NCBI GenBank assembly: GCA_022508445.1
Contig: JAFLVG010000003.1
Coordinates: 124,001-188,000, forward strand
Reading direction: 5' to 3'
From: Clostridiales bacterium
GTDB lineage: Bacteria; Bacillota; Clostridia; Christensenellales; Pumilibacteraceae
DNA: 64,000 bases
Part shown: positions 17,894 to 26,075 of the stretch, one piece after another
Numbering within the stretch: the stretch's first letter is position 1
How the letters are laid out: every line of letters starts with the position of its first letter
Position numbers and translations under genes: made by a program
Notes under the pieces: model-generated
What the model saw: only the letters and a program-made list of their open reading frames with translations
Databases searched by the model: none
What the model was told of the DNA's origin: nothing

Positions 17894-19909
17894 ATGGCAA
17901 ATCACAAAAACAACAATGCCGATCTCGGCAATCAGACAATAGAGGGGACTCTTCCGCCTATCGATTTAGACGCGGTGCTTGTCATGCCCTCGGAGCCGGA
18001 TAACCCCGTTCCCGCCGATCCCGTTATTGTCGAGTCCGCGCCGTCGGCCGCAGAGCTTGACGCACAGCTCGACGCTATTCTGTTCGGAGAGCCTGTCGAG
18101 CAAGAGCCTATTATGCAAGAACCTGTCATATTGGGCGGCGAAGGCGACGATCTCGACGATCAGATTGCCGCATTCATGGCGGAAGTACAGCCCGATGTTT
18201 CTTCGCAAGACGAACAAAACCTGACGAATATAGACGACCTCACAGCTCAATTGGATGAGCTGTTAAGCGATCCCGCGCCAGACACGACGGATGAGTCCGA
18301 GGATCAACCGATTGATTCCGAGCCGACGCAAGAGCCGACCATCATAATTGCGTCGCGTGCGGAAGATCGACCTATCGTAACCGAGCCGGTTGCTGATGAG
18401 CAACCTATTATAACCGAGCCGGCTGAGGAAGATCAGCCTGCCGCGGCGGACGATTTTACGAATGAACAGCCCATCGTGACCGAACCGCCGGCGCAAGAGC
18501 AACCGATTATTACGGACGCTTTCGCGCAAGAGCAACCCGTCGTCACAGAACCTTTCGCGCAAGAGCAACCGATTATTACGGACGCTTTCGCGCAAGAGCA
18601 ACCCGTCGTCACAGAGCCGATTGCACAAGAGCAGCCGATAATAACGGAGCCTGTCGTGCAACAGCAACCTGTCGTGCAGCAACAGCCTGTTGCGCAGCAG
18701 CAACCTGTCGTGCAACAACAGCCTGTCGTGCAGCAACAGCCTGTTGCGCAACAGCAGCCGCAAGTGGCGCAAGCGCAGACCGCAACGGAAGACGCGGCGC
18801 AACGCATGATGGAGCAGGCCCAACGCATAATGGAACAAGCGCAACAAGCGCAAATGCAGGCGGCGGCGCAAATGCAAGCGGCACAGATTCAAGCGCAAGT
18901 AGCGCAAGCACAGCAAGCGCAAATGCAGGCGGCTCCGCCCGTTCAACCCCAAGCGCCGACGTCGCAACCTGCCGACAACGCCACGACCGAAGCGGCAAAG
19001 ATGATGATGCAACAGGCGCAAATGATGATGCAACAGGCACAGCAGGCGCAACTGCAAGCCGAAAAGGCCGCACAGCAAGCGCAGTTCCACGCATCGCAAC
19101 CCGTTCAGCTCCAAGCGCCGACGCCGCAACCTGCCGACAACGCCACGACCGAAGCGGCAAAGATGATGATGCAACAGGCGCAAATGATGATGCAACAGGC
19201 ACAGCAGGCGCAACTGCAAGCCGAAAAGGCCGCACAGCAAGCGCAACTCCAAGCGCAAGCGTTCCAAGCGGCAAGGACTGCGCCGTCCTCCGTACAGACC
19301 ACCGATCCTTATGCCATAAAGGAAGTTGACAGACTCAAAAACGAGCTTGACGGCATGCGCGATATCGTTAATAAATTGACGTTCTCTCTCGCGCAAACGC
19401 CCAACTCGGCACAGCAAAACGTTCAGCAAGTTCCGCCGCCCGGCTACGGCTATGGCGCCGATCACGAGCAGTACCGCAAGCTCGAAGGCGAGCTTGACCG
19501 CATGCGCCGTGAAATCCTCGAAAAGGATTTGCGCGACCGCGAGAAAGAGCTTGACCGCCGCCAGAAAGAGGCCGAGAGCGTCAAGGACGTTCGCCCCGAA
19601 TATGTGCAAATGTCCGAACAGCGCGACGTCGCTCCCGTATACAACCAGAACATGAACTTCGGCAGCGAGTACATTCAGCTTGCAAACGGCGTCTTTTATT
19701 CGATAAAAGACAAACAAATATACGTCATGACTCCTGCGTCGAGCGCCGCCACCGCGTCGCCTACCATCGAGCCCAAAAAGCTCGCACCGGCGCCCAAAAA
19801 GAAGCCTGTTCGCCGCGCTCGGCCGGCGGCAAGAAGACGCCCGAGCGGCAGACGTCGTCCCATCGGCCGCAGAGCTCCTTCGCGGCGAGGCGGCAGACCG
19901 CGCAGATAA
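17894..19909 (+). CDS. Repetitive acidic/Gln-Ala-rich protein with coiled coil and Arg-rich tail, function unknown
   Basis: Not recognised as a known family. The 671 residues divide into clear zones. An acidic, Pro-rich head (1-190) is followed by tandem repeats of the form AQEQPIITEP or AQEQPVVTEP (about 165-255). Runs of VVQQQPVAQQQP come next, then an Ala/Gln/Met stretch (about 295-460) with two near-identical 54-residue units containing EAAKMMMQQAQMMMQQ. A charged coiled-coil segment (about 470-570) follows, then a conserved-looking hydrophobic patch (YIQLANGVFYSIKD). The final 35 residues are strongly basic (RRARPAARRR-like). There is no signal peptide or transmembrane segment. The basic tail could bind nucleic acid or membrane, and the middle could form a rod or condensate scaffold; both are speculation. 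It is a monocistronic gene with a strong promoter, oriented against its neighbours. Confidence 0.8.
   Translation: MANHKNNNADLGNQTIEGTLPPIDLDAVLVMPSEPDNPVPADPVIVESAPSAAELDAQLDAILFGEPVEQEPIMQEPVILGGEGDDLDDQIAAFMAEVQPDVSSQDEQNLTNIDDLTAQLDELLSDPAPDTTDESEDQPIDSEPTQEPTIIIASRAEDRPIVTEPVADEQPIITEPAEEDQPAAADDFTNEQPIVTEPPAQEQPIITDAFAQEQPVVTEPFAQEQPIITDAFAQEQPVVTEPIAQEQPIITEPVVQQQPVVQQQPVAQQQPVVQQQPVVQQQPVAQQQPQVAQAQTATEDAAQRMMEQAQRIMEQAQQAQMQAAAQMQAAQIQAQVAQAQQAQMQAAPPVQPQAPTSQPADNATTEAAKMMMQQAQMMMQQAQQAQLQAEKAAQQAQFHASQPVQLQAPTPQPADNATTEAAKMMMQQAQMMMQQAQQAQLQAEKAAQQAQLQAQAFQAARTAPSSVQTTDPYAIKEVDRLKNELDGMRDIVNKLTFSLAQTPNSAQQNVQQVPPPGYGYGADHEQYRKLEGELDRMRREILEKDLRDREKELDRRQKEAESVKDVRPEYVQMSEQRDVAPVYNQNMNFGSEYIQLANGVFYSIKDKQIYVMTPASSAATASPTIEPKKLAPAPKKKPVRRARPAARRRPSGRRRPIGRRAPSRRGGRPRR
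18949..19245 (+). repeat. Internal tandem DNA duplication, 162-bp period
   Basis: A 135-bp block at 18949-19083 recurs at 19111-19245 with only one difference noted by eye. The 162-bp offset is 54 codons, so the frame is kept. The near identity at DNA level points to a recent duplication or ongoing gene conversion. Confidence 0.9.
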
Positions 19910-19923
19910 TAATTCGCAATAAT

Positions 19924-19959
19924 AAACCCCGAACGAAAAAGCCTTTCAATCGGGGTTTT
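19924..19959. terminator. Bidirectional terminator between convergent genes
   Basis: AAACCCCGA (19924-19932) pairs with TCGGGGTTT (19950-19958), followed by a T-run on the plus strand and, reversed, a T-rich run on the minus strand. It serves the gene ending at 19909 and the one ending at 19986. Confidence 0.7.
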
Positions 19960-19985
19960 AAATTTCTTTAATTGTCTTGCCGCTT

Positions 19986-20690
19986 CTATTCTCCGCGGAT
20001 TCGCGCAGACGGAACATATTCGCGAACGACGTCGAGATAGCGCGACATCACTATGCTTTGCGGCGGCGTGAGTCGTTTTGACGGAACGGTGTCGCGCATT
20101 ACAAAGCTTTGCAGGAAATAGCGTTTTGCGCCGCGTATCATCTTCGCCGCGCCGATTATGCTCGATTCGTCGAACAGCTCGGTAGACACCGTCGTGCGGA
20201 ACTCATAGTCCACGCCGGAGTTCATGATTATTTCTATGGACTGCTCTATCGGCGTTATGTCAAATCTTTCTATCGGAAGCCCTGCCGTTTCGGCGTACCG
20301 CTCGGGCGAGTTTTTTATATCCATTGCTATATAGTCGAGCAACCCCTCGCCTATCAGCGTTTGAAGTCTTTCGGGCAAAAACCCATTGCTGTCAAGCTTA
20401 ACGAGATATCCCAGTTCTTTTATGGCTCGGATGAGTCTGTCGAGGTCGGTATATATAGTCGGCTCGCCGCCCGTTATGCACACGCCCTCCAACACGCCTA
20501 CGCGCTTTTTCAAAAACGCAAAGATCTCGCCCTCGTCATAAAACTCCACATCTCCGCCGAGAAGCTCGCTATTATGGCAAAACGGGCATCTGAAATTACA
20601 TCCCGGCACGAACAATGTGCATGCGGTATGCTCGGGATAGTCGAGAAGTGTCAGCTTTTGTATTCCGCTTATCTTTATGTATCTGTCCAA
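19986..20690 (-). CDS. nrdG: Anaerobic ribonucleotide reductase activating protein, radical SAM
   Basis: Radical SAM protein of the NrdG type, which makes the glycyl radical on anaerobic ribonucleotide reductase and is oxygen-sensitive. The cluster motif CNFRCPFC is a C-x3-C-x2-C site at about residues 30-37, followed by the SAM-binding ITGGEPT motif. The length of 234 residues fits the longer NrdG class of Clostridia. No nrdD gene is in the window, so another glycyl-radical enzyme as partner cannot be excluded. Confidence 0.83.
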   Translation of the reverse strand: MDRYIKISGIQKLTLLDYPEHTACTLFVPGCNFRCPFCHNSELLGGDVEFYDEGEIFAFLKKRVGVLEGVCITGGEPTIYTDLDRLIRAIKELGYLVKLDSNGFLPERLQTLIGEGLLDYIAMDIKNSPERYAETAGLPIERFDITPIEQSIEIIMNSGVDYEFRTTVSTELFDESSIIGAAKMIRGAKRYFLQSFVMRDTVPSKRLTPPQSIVMSRYLDVVREYVPSARIRGE

Positions 20691-20719
20691 TTTACGCCTC
20701 GATTGATATTGTTCACTTC

Positions 20720-20749
20720 ATTATACAGCAGTGCTCGGGCATTTGTCAA
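20720..20749 (-). promoter_or_regulatory. Promoter for nrdG
   Basis: Minus-strand TTGACA (20744-20749), 18-bp spacer, TATAAT (20720-20725), in the 94-bp gap downstream of the DegT-type gene. Confidence 0.75.
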
Positions 20750-20784
20750 TTGTGTCGATTGCGGCTACGTTTAATCTGCACGAC

Positions 20785-21786
20785 TCACGCGCCGCTGTTG
20801 AGAAAGCGAATAAGCCGCGAGCGAGCGAATATCGATATGTCCATTCCTATCAAACAGTAATCGTCAAACGTACGGCACACCGAATATCCTTGCTCATGCT
20901 CGAAATAAAAACAGTCGCGGTACTGCGGAAGAGAATGCACCGGCGGTGGGGTTTTTACGTCATATCCGTTCGCGATAAGCGTCGCCGTCAGCCTTGCGGC
21001 TTTAACGAGCGCGTAAATTCCGGCGTCGCCGTCGGTCGGTTGCGCAACGCAGTCGGTAGACGAGCAAAGCGCGGCGAGGTTTTTCCGCGCACGTGCGGTT
21101 ATCTTTTCGGACGCGTCCCTTTGTGCGAGGTCGAGCGCGGCAACGCAGTTGTTAATTCTGTAATCGTGATTTTCCCCGTCCGAATAAACAAATCTCGTAA
21201 ACTTCTGCGCCGCCCCTTTTTCGTCGCCGCACACAAGCGCACCGCCACCGCCCATAAGCCTCTTATCAAAGCCTATTACTCCGTAGTCGCCGTTCGCGCC
21301 GCACGGCTTGCCCTTGTACCGACCGCCTTGCGCGTCGCAGCAAAGCTCGATGAGCGGAACGCCGTGCGCTTTGCAAAGCGGGACAAGCACGTCGTAGTCC
21401 GCAATCGATCCGAACGCATTATCCACAACCACAGCTTTGGGCGGCTTGCGTTGAAGCTCCGACCACAACAGCGCCGTTTCGAGCGCCGCCGCGGATACAC
21501 AGCGCGTATTGGGATCGCAATCCAAAAACACCGGCACGCCGCCGCTGTGCGTAACCGTTGCAATGTACGAATAGAACGTGAACGTCGGCACAAAAACATA
21601 ATCCCCGTCACTCACGCCGCAAAGGTGCAAAGCCGTATGTAACGCCGCGTCTGTCGAACAGACCGCGACGGCTTCTTTTCCGAGCGCGGACGCAAGCTCG
21701 CCCTCTAACCGCGCGACCATATTTTCGCCCGAAAGAGCCTCGGAGAGCGCGAACGCCGCCTCGCCGTGTCTATCTATAAATAACAT
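20785..21786 (-). CDS. DegT/DnrJ/EryC1/StrS-family PLP-dependent protein
   Basis: Related to sugar aminotransferases that use pyridoxal phosphate to aminate nucleotide-linked keto sugars. The N-terminal block (AVAVCSTDAALHTALHL) and the Schiff-base lysine segment GFDKRLMGGGG (Lys175) fit the family. The usual Asp-x-x-His/Gln motif appears as CCDAQGG, where the Asp seems shifted by one position, so the chemistry may differ. At 333 residues it is shorter than most members (about 370-400), with loss at the C-terminus. No sugar-nucleotide genes lie next to it, and no ribosome site is visible before the ATG. Substrate unknown. Confidence 0.75.
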   Translation of the reverse strand: MLFIDRHGEAAFALSEALSGENMVARLEGELASALGKEAVAVCSTDAALHTALHLCGVSDGDYVFVPTFTFYSYIATVTHSGGVPVFLDCDPNTRCVSAAALETALLWSELQRKPPKAVVVDNAFGSIADYDVLVPLCKAHGVPLIELCCDAQGGRYKGKPCGANGDYGVIGFDKRLMGGGGALVCGDEKGAAQKFTRFVYSDGENHDYRINNCVAALDLAQRDASEKITARARKNLAALCSSTDCVAQPTDGDAGIYALVKAARLTATLIANGYDVKTPPPVHSLPQYRDCFYFEHEQGYSVCRTFDDYCLIGMDISIFARSRLIRFLNSGA

Positions 21787-21871
21787 AATTATAGTATGTC
21801 ACTTAATTTATCTGTCATACGCGTAGAGTTTTTTCATTGCGGCTTTTTCCCTTTCACCGACCTTTTTTCGC

Positions 21872-21900
21872 TTGACAAATACCGTCGCGCGGTTTATACT
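21872..21900 (+). promoter_or_regulatory. Promoter of the FMN riboswitch-ribU transcript
   Basis: TTGACA (21872-21877), 17-bp spacer, TATACT (21895-21900), about 20 bp before the aptamer. Confidence 0.8.
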
Positions 21901-21919
21901 ACAATTACAATTTAAAGTC

Positions 21920-22064
21920 TTTCTTTGGGGCGGGGTGCAAATCCCCACCGGCAGTAAAGTCTGCGAAGGTCGCGAAGAGCGCGAAATTACGGCACAAAGC
22001 TCTCGCCTCCCCGAACGGGTGAAATTCCCGTACCGACGGTTAAAGTCCGGATGTTAAAAGAAAT
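21920..22064 (+). promoter_or_regulatory. FMN (RFN-element) riboswitch
   Basis: The conserved RFN blocks are in order: GGGGCGGGGTGCAAATCCCC, ACCGGCAGTAAAGTCTGCGA, then CGGGTGAAATTCCCG and ACCGACGGTTAAAGTCCGGA. It binds flavin mononucleotide and represses riboflavin uptake when flavin is plentiful. Confidence 0.97.
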
Positions 22065-22081
22065 GCGTCTATCGTTATTTT

Positions 22082-22111
22082 CGCCCCGATATTGTCGGGG
22101 CGTTTTATTTA
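22082..22111 (+). terminator. Expression-platform terminator of the FMN riboswitch
   Basis: An 8-bp stem CGCCCCGA/TCGGGGCG (22082-22102) with a T-rich tail lies between the RFN element and ribU. Confidence 0.85.
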
Positions 22112-22158
22112 TAAAGAACGACTTTAATACTTGTAAATCCAATTAAAGGAGTTCTGTT

Positions 22159-22941
22159 ATGGAAGAACAAACAACCGAATCGCAAAGCACAAAGCAAAGT
22201 TACTTTTCGTCTACGAAAATAGCGTTTATCGCGATGTTCGCAACAATCGCGGCGGTGCTTTATATCCTCAACTTCTCCATACCCTTCGCGTTCCCGGGAT
22301 TTTTGGAATTTAAATTTTCCGACGTTCCCATTCTTATCGGCGCGTTCACGCTCGGGCCCGTTCCTGCTGCGGCTATCGTCGTTGTGGAAATACTCATCAA
22401 GCTGGTTATAAAAGGTAGTACTACTTTTTTCGTAGGCGAGCTTTCCGACCTTATCACCTCCTGCACGTTTGCCGTGACCGCAGGAATCATTTACAAAAAG
22501 CACCGTACTTTCAAGGGCGCGCTCGTCGCAATGGCCGTCGGCACGGTCGCGGAGGTGGCGGTCGCGATACTGTTCAATTGGCTTGTGCTTGTTCCTTTCT
22601 ACGTTCAGGTGTTTTTTGGCGGCAATTGGCAGCCGCTTGTCGGCATGATGAAGCCGCTTTTCCCGAGCTGCACAAAAGAGACGTTTTACGCCTTCTATCT
22701 TTGGGTGTCGGTGCTTCCGTTCAATCTCTTGCGGTGCATTGTCGCTTCGCTTATAACAACGCTCGTTTATAAACACATATCGCGGCTTATAAACAGCGTA
22801 AACCACAAAATTTACGGCAAGCAACAAGCGAACGGCGGTGAAGCTACGGTCGCCAAAATAAACGTCGCCGCAATAATAGTAGGCGCAGTGGTCGTTGCTT
22901 TGCTTGTTATGTTTGCGCTGTTAAGATATTTCGTGTTTTGA
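22159..22941 (+). CDS. ribU: Riboflavin ECF transporter S component RibU
   Basis: Membrane S component that captures riboflavin for a group II ECF transporter. About six hydrophobic helices are seen, with the family core LEFKFSDVPILIGAFTLGP near residues 50-70. The N-terminus is a polar extension of about 20 residues, and the C-terminus has a further hydrophobic helix after a polar linker, giving 260 residues against about 190-210 in most RibU. The FMN riboswitch directly upstream fixes the ligand with high confidence. A GGAG ribosome site precedes the ATG. The energising EcfA/EcfT genes are not here. Confidence 0.95.
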   Translation: MEEQTTESQSTKQSYFSSTKIAFIAMFATIAAVLYILNFSIPFAFPGFLEFKFSDVPILIGAFTLGPVPAAAIVVVEILIKLVIKGSTTFFVGELSDLITSCTFAVTAGIIYKKHRTFKGALVAMAVGTVAEVAVAILFNWLVLVPFYVQVFFGGNWQPLVGMMKPLFPSCTKETFYAFYLWVSVLPFNLLRCIVASLITTLVYKHISRLINSVNHKIYGKQQANGGEATVAKINVAAIIVGAVVVALLVMFALLRYFVF

Positions 22942-23010
22942 TTTCGAACGAATTACGGTTTAGGCGATTACAACAAACAAGCTTTTTTGTAATTTTTATT
23001 TTCATTCTCC

Positions 23011-23039
23011 TTGACAAATGCGCAGGACATATGTATAAT
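23011..23039 (+). promoter_or_regulatory. Promoter of the zinc-ribbon protein gene
   Basis: TTGACA (23011-23016), 17-bp spacer, TATAAT (23034-23039); both boxes match the consensus fully. Confidence 0.88.
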
Positions 23040-23104
23040 TTAGAGCGTAAGTACAAGACCACTGCGTCGTGTAACATTTACAAAAAATTAAAGGAGAAGT
23101 TAAG

Positions 23105-23809
23105 ATGAACACGTGCAAAAAATGCGGTGCCGAATTCGAAGGAAAATTCTGCCCGGAATGCGGTACATCCCTCGTCCCGCGCTGCCCGGCCTGTGGCGCC
23201 GAAGCGAAGGAAGGCGAAAAATTCTGCTCCAATTGCGGAGCGGCGATGGACGGCAGCCAGCCTGCGGCTTCCGCTACCACGGCGGCCACGCCCGCTCAAT
23301 CGAGCATATTGAGCAAATTCAAAAAATACTACATTCCCGGCATTCTTGTTTTGAGCCTTCTGTTTACCGCGTTGGCGTTCGCGTTTTTTGCGGCACCGGT
23401 CGCAAAAATCCCGTTTATCGGGTTGAGCATAGGAAACGGATATGATGTATTCCAAAATATGAGTGACATGATGAGCGGACCCGGCGGCCCTAACTACCTC
23501 ATCATAACGACCATGATGATTGCGTTCTTCTCTGTTTTCTCGCTTTTGACAAGCCTCGGCAACCTCACCAGTGACGGCAGGAACCGCTTGGCACAAACGG
23601 TTATCGCGTCGGTTGTTTTCAAGCTTGGGGCGGCAATAACCGCTATCGTGCTTGCGGCAAAGCTCGGCGCTGACGGCTTAGACGTAGGCGCAATGCCCAT
23701 CTTGTTTATAGTGTTCGGATTTATATTCGCTTTTGCGCAAATAGCTCTTCTTGTGATGTATCTTCTGGAAAAGAAACTGAATCCCGCGCCGAAAGACGCA
23801 AACAAATAA
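23105..23809 (+). CDS. Double zinc-ribbon membrane protein, function unknown
   Basis: Two zinc ribbons open the protein: CKKCGAEF-CPECG and CPACGAEA-CSNCG, eight cysteines in the first 45 residues. A Ala/Thr/Pro linker leads to four predicted transmembrane helices (about residues 75-215) and a short basic C-terminus. Such zinc-ribbon/TM proteins are common in Clostridia without an assigned role. A full-consensus promoter and a ribosome site AAAGGAG suggest strong expression. It is monocistronic. Confidence 0.85.
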   Translation: MNTCKKCGAEFEGKFCPECGTSLVPRCPACGAEAKEGEKFCSNCGAAMDGSQPAASATTAATPAQSSILSKFKKYYIPGILVLSLLFTALAFAFFAAPVAKIPFIGLSIGNGYDVFQNMSDMMSGPGGPNYLIITTMMIAFFSVFSLLTSLGNLTSDGRNRLAQTVIASVVFKLGAAITAIVLAAKLGADGLDVGAMPILFIVFGFIFAFAQIALLVMYLLEKKLNPAPKDANK

Positions 23810-23825
23810 AAACTTACATAACAAA

Positions 23826-23854
23826 ACACCCCGAGCAAACCTCGGGGTGTTTTT
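23826..23854. terminator. Bidirectional terminator
   Basis: A 10-bp perfect stem ACACCCCGAG/CTCGGGGTGT, with TTTTT on the plus side and an A-run on the other, between two convergent genes. Confidence 0.9.
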
Positions 23855-23863
23855 GATTGTTTA

Positions 23864-24409
23864 TCAAAGTTTGTCTGCGAGTGCGGCGGCTTCTTGACAG
23901 CCGTCTGTGTTTTCGATGTCGCCCTCGCTCAAAACGCCGGGGACAAGCACCTCGCCGACAGATTTCCATTTTAACAGCGTGATTGTTCTCTCATACGGTA
24001 TGCGCACGCCGTCCATAACCGACACGTCGTTTTCTTCGCAACACGTAATAAGCGCGCACTCTTTGCCTGCAATGTTTTTGCCGCCTACACAGAACGAATA
24101 AAGTCTGTCGATAACGCTCTTTATTTGCGCAGGGAAAGAATACCAATATACCGGCGTTGTGAACACCACGACGTCGGCCTCTAATATTGCCGGCGCAAAC
24201 TTATTAAAGTCGTCGTCAAAGCTACACGGCTTGCCCGTTTGGAAGCACGTTTCGCACGCATGGCAACCGCCTAATTTATGCATTGCCGCATCAAACCTTG
24301 CTACGACATGACCTTTTGCTTGCGCGGCCTTAATGAATGCATCCGTCATGGCAAAGCTGTTGCCGTTTTTTCTCGGACTTCCCGTAATTACCACTATCTT
24401 CTTGCCCAT
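23864..24409 (-). CDS. NADPH-dependent FMN reductase/flavodoxin-fold protein
   Basis: Flavodoxin-like fold with the FMN phosphate loop GSPRKNGNS at residues 10-18 and a second flavin contact TTPVYWYSFPAQIK. A Cys-rich segment (CHACETC then GKPCSFDDDF) is typical of iron-sulfur flavoproteins and related NAD(P)H:quinone or multimeric flavodoxin reductases. It probably reduces small molecules or quinones using FMN. The natural substrate is unknown. No obvious operon partner. Confidence 0.85.
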   Translation of the reverse strand: MGKKIVVITGSPRKNGNSFAMTDAFIKAAQAKGHVVARFDAAMHKLGGCHACETCFQTGKPCSFDDDFNKFAPAILEADVVVFTTPVYWYSFPAQIKSVIDRLYSFCVGGKNIAGKECALITCCEENDVSVMDGVRIPYERTITLLKWKSVGEVLVPGVLSEGDIENTDGCQEAAALADKL

Positions 24410-24520
24410 TTCTTTCTCCTAAAATCTCGTTTTTTAGACTGTTTATTCCTCGCCTGCTTACTAAACAATCTCGATATTGCTATTATAATACGTATAGATA
24501 ATTCTGTCAATACCATAAAC

Positions 24521-24552
24521 AAAAAACCCATTCATAAATGAACGGGCTTTTT
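24521..24552 (-). terminator. Terminator of the S10-spc-alpha superoperon
   Basis: The minus-strand RNA forms a stem of about 15 bp (including G-U pairs) with a U-run. It lies about 25 bp after the rplQ stop codon. Confidence 0.88.
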
Positions 24553-24577
24553 ATTGCTTTTAATTATAATTCGGTTG

Positions 24578-25087
24578 TTACACCAATTCGATGAGCGCTT
24601 CTTCCGCGCCGTCGCCTCTTCTGGCGCCGAGTTTGAGCACGCGCGTATATCCGCCGGCCGAATTGTTGTCACGGTTGCGCTGGGAATAGCGAATGGCATA
24701 CACGTTGAAGATTTTTTCGATCAACGGGTGACGAATGTCCTTCGTGCGTTCGCGGAACGCGACAGCCGTTTCGTCGGCTTTACGCGTTTCGGGCGGATCG
24801 TATACCATAGCCATAATCTTGCGGCGCGCGGCAAGGCGTTTTTCGCCGTCGAGTATGGTCTCGACTTCTACCTTCTTGCCCTTTTTGTCGACAGTCGTTT
24901 TGATCTCTTTCTTTACGTCGAGAACGGTGTCTACGGCAAGCTGAATGATATTATCGGCAAGGCGCGAAACTTCTTTGGCGCGTGCGAGCGTGGTCGTTAT
25001 CTTTTCGTTCCACAACAGCGCGGTCACTTGGTTGCGCAAAAGCGCGGCGCGCTGATCGGTCGGAAGGGAAAGTTTTCTCTGTTCCAT
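24578..25087 (-). CDS. rplQ: Large ribosomal subunit protein bL17
   Basis: bL17 begins with RKLSLPTDQRAALLRNQVTAL and ends in GGYTRVLKLGARRGDGAEEA, both family signatures. The protein has 169 residues against about 115-130 usually. The excess is an insertion near residues 55-100, rich in Lys and Glu, between the two conserved halves. It is the last gene of the cluster, 18 bp after rpoA. Confidence 0.97.
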   Translation of the reverse strand: MEQRKLSLPTDQRAALLRNQVTALLWNEKITTTLARAKEVSRLADNIIQLAVDTVLDVKKEIKTTVDKKGKKVEVETILDGEKRLAARRKIMAMVYDPPETRKADETAVAFRERTKDIRHPLIEKIFNVYAIRYSQRNRDNNSAGGYTRVLKLGARRGDGAEEALIELV

Positions 25088-25105
25088 AGTCGTTTATATC
25101 TCCTT

Positions 25106-26059
25106 TTAATCCTCTGAGGCTTTAAGGTCGAGCCCAAACCCACGCAGCTTCGCAATAACTTCGTCGAGCGATTTTCTGCCGAGGTTTCTGACTTTGAGCA
25201 TGTCCTCTTCGGTTTTGCATGTGAGGTCGGCAACGGTGTGGATGCCTGCGCGCTTCAAGCAGTTGTAGCTGCGAACGGACAAGTCCATCTCCTCGATATT
25301 CATTTCGAGGACTTTCGCTTGACGGTCTTCCGAGCGCGAAACAAGAATGTCCATGCCGGAAATCGTGTCGGAAAGCGCGACAAACAGTTTGACGTGGTCT
25401 TCGAGCGCTTTCGCCGCCAAGCTCAAAACGTCTCTTGCGGAAAGCGATCCGTCGGTCTTGACGTTGAGCGTGAGCTTGTCGAAGTCCATCGACTGCCCGA
25501 CGCGCGTCGGCTCTACCGAATACGACGCGAACTTGACGGGTGTGAATATTGCGTCGATCGGAATATACCCAATCGGTCTGGACGGATCTTTAAGCTCATC
25601 CGCTACGACATAGCCTCTGCCCTTGCCTACGTACAACGTCATATCGAGCTTTGCGCCCTCGTCGAGCGTGCAAAGATAGAGGTCGGGGTTGAGAATGTCG
25701 ATTTCGGGATCGGCGTCGATGTCCGCCGCCGTGACAACACCGGGGGTGCTTTTCTGAATATGCAATTCTTTGACGAGCGCCTTGTCGGTGTAGTTCGCTT
25801 TGAGGTTGAGCGCTTTGAGGTTGAGAACTATCTCGGTGACGTCCTCTTTAACGCCCTTAACGGTCGAGAACTCATGGTCGACGCCTTCGATCATAATACC
25901 TATGACCGCCGCACCGGGGAGATTGGACAACAACACTCTCCGAAGCGCGTTACCGAGGGTGTGGCCGTAGCCGCGGTCGAGCGGCTCGACAACGAACTTA
26001 CCCGTGCGGTAGCTGTCGGTTTCCTCCATAGTTATTCTCGGCATTTCGATTTCCATCAT
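25106..26059 (-). CDS. rpoA: RNA polymerase alpha subunit
   Basis: The N-terminal assembly domain is clear (PLDRGYGHTLGNALRRVLLS). The C-terminal DNA-binding domain carries the helix-hairpin-helix segment LSVRSYNCLKRAGIHTVADL. The length of 317 residues is standard. Its site between rpsD and rplQ is the usual one. Confidence 0.98.
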   Translation of the reverse strand: MMEIEMPRITMEETDSYRTGKFVVEPLDRGYGHTLGNALRRVLLSNLPGAAVIGIMIEGVDHEFSTVKGVKEDVTEIVLNLKALNLKANYTDKALVKELHIQKSTPGVVTAADIDADPEIDILNPDLYLCTLDEGAKLDMTLYVGKGRGYVVADELKDPSRPIGYIPIDAIFTPVKFASYSVEPTRVGQSMDFDKLTLNVKTDGSLSARDVLSLAAKALEDHVKLFVALSDTISGMDILVSRSEDRQAKVLEMNIEEMDLSVRSYNCLKRAGIHTVADLTCKTEEDMLKVRNLGRKSLDEVIAKLRGFGLDLKASED

Positions 26060-26075
26060 AGTTCGCTACTCCTTA

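Noticed and set aside
18500-18760. Regular short repeats suggesting a CRISPR array
   Set aside because: The repeats are in-frame codons of EQPIITEP and QQQP type with no unique spacers of constant length and no cas genes.
18263-19717. Long minus-strand open frame (484 codons) antisense to the repetitive gene
   Set aside because: It is a Leu/Arg-rich mirror of the Gln/Ala repeats on the plus strand, has no ribosome site or promoter, and simply lacks stops because of the repetitive codons.
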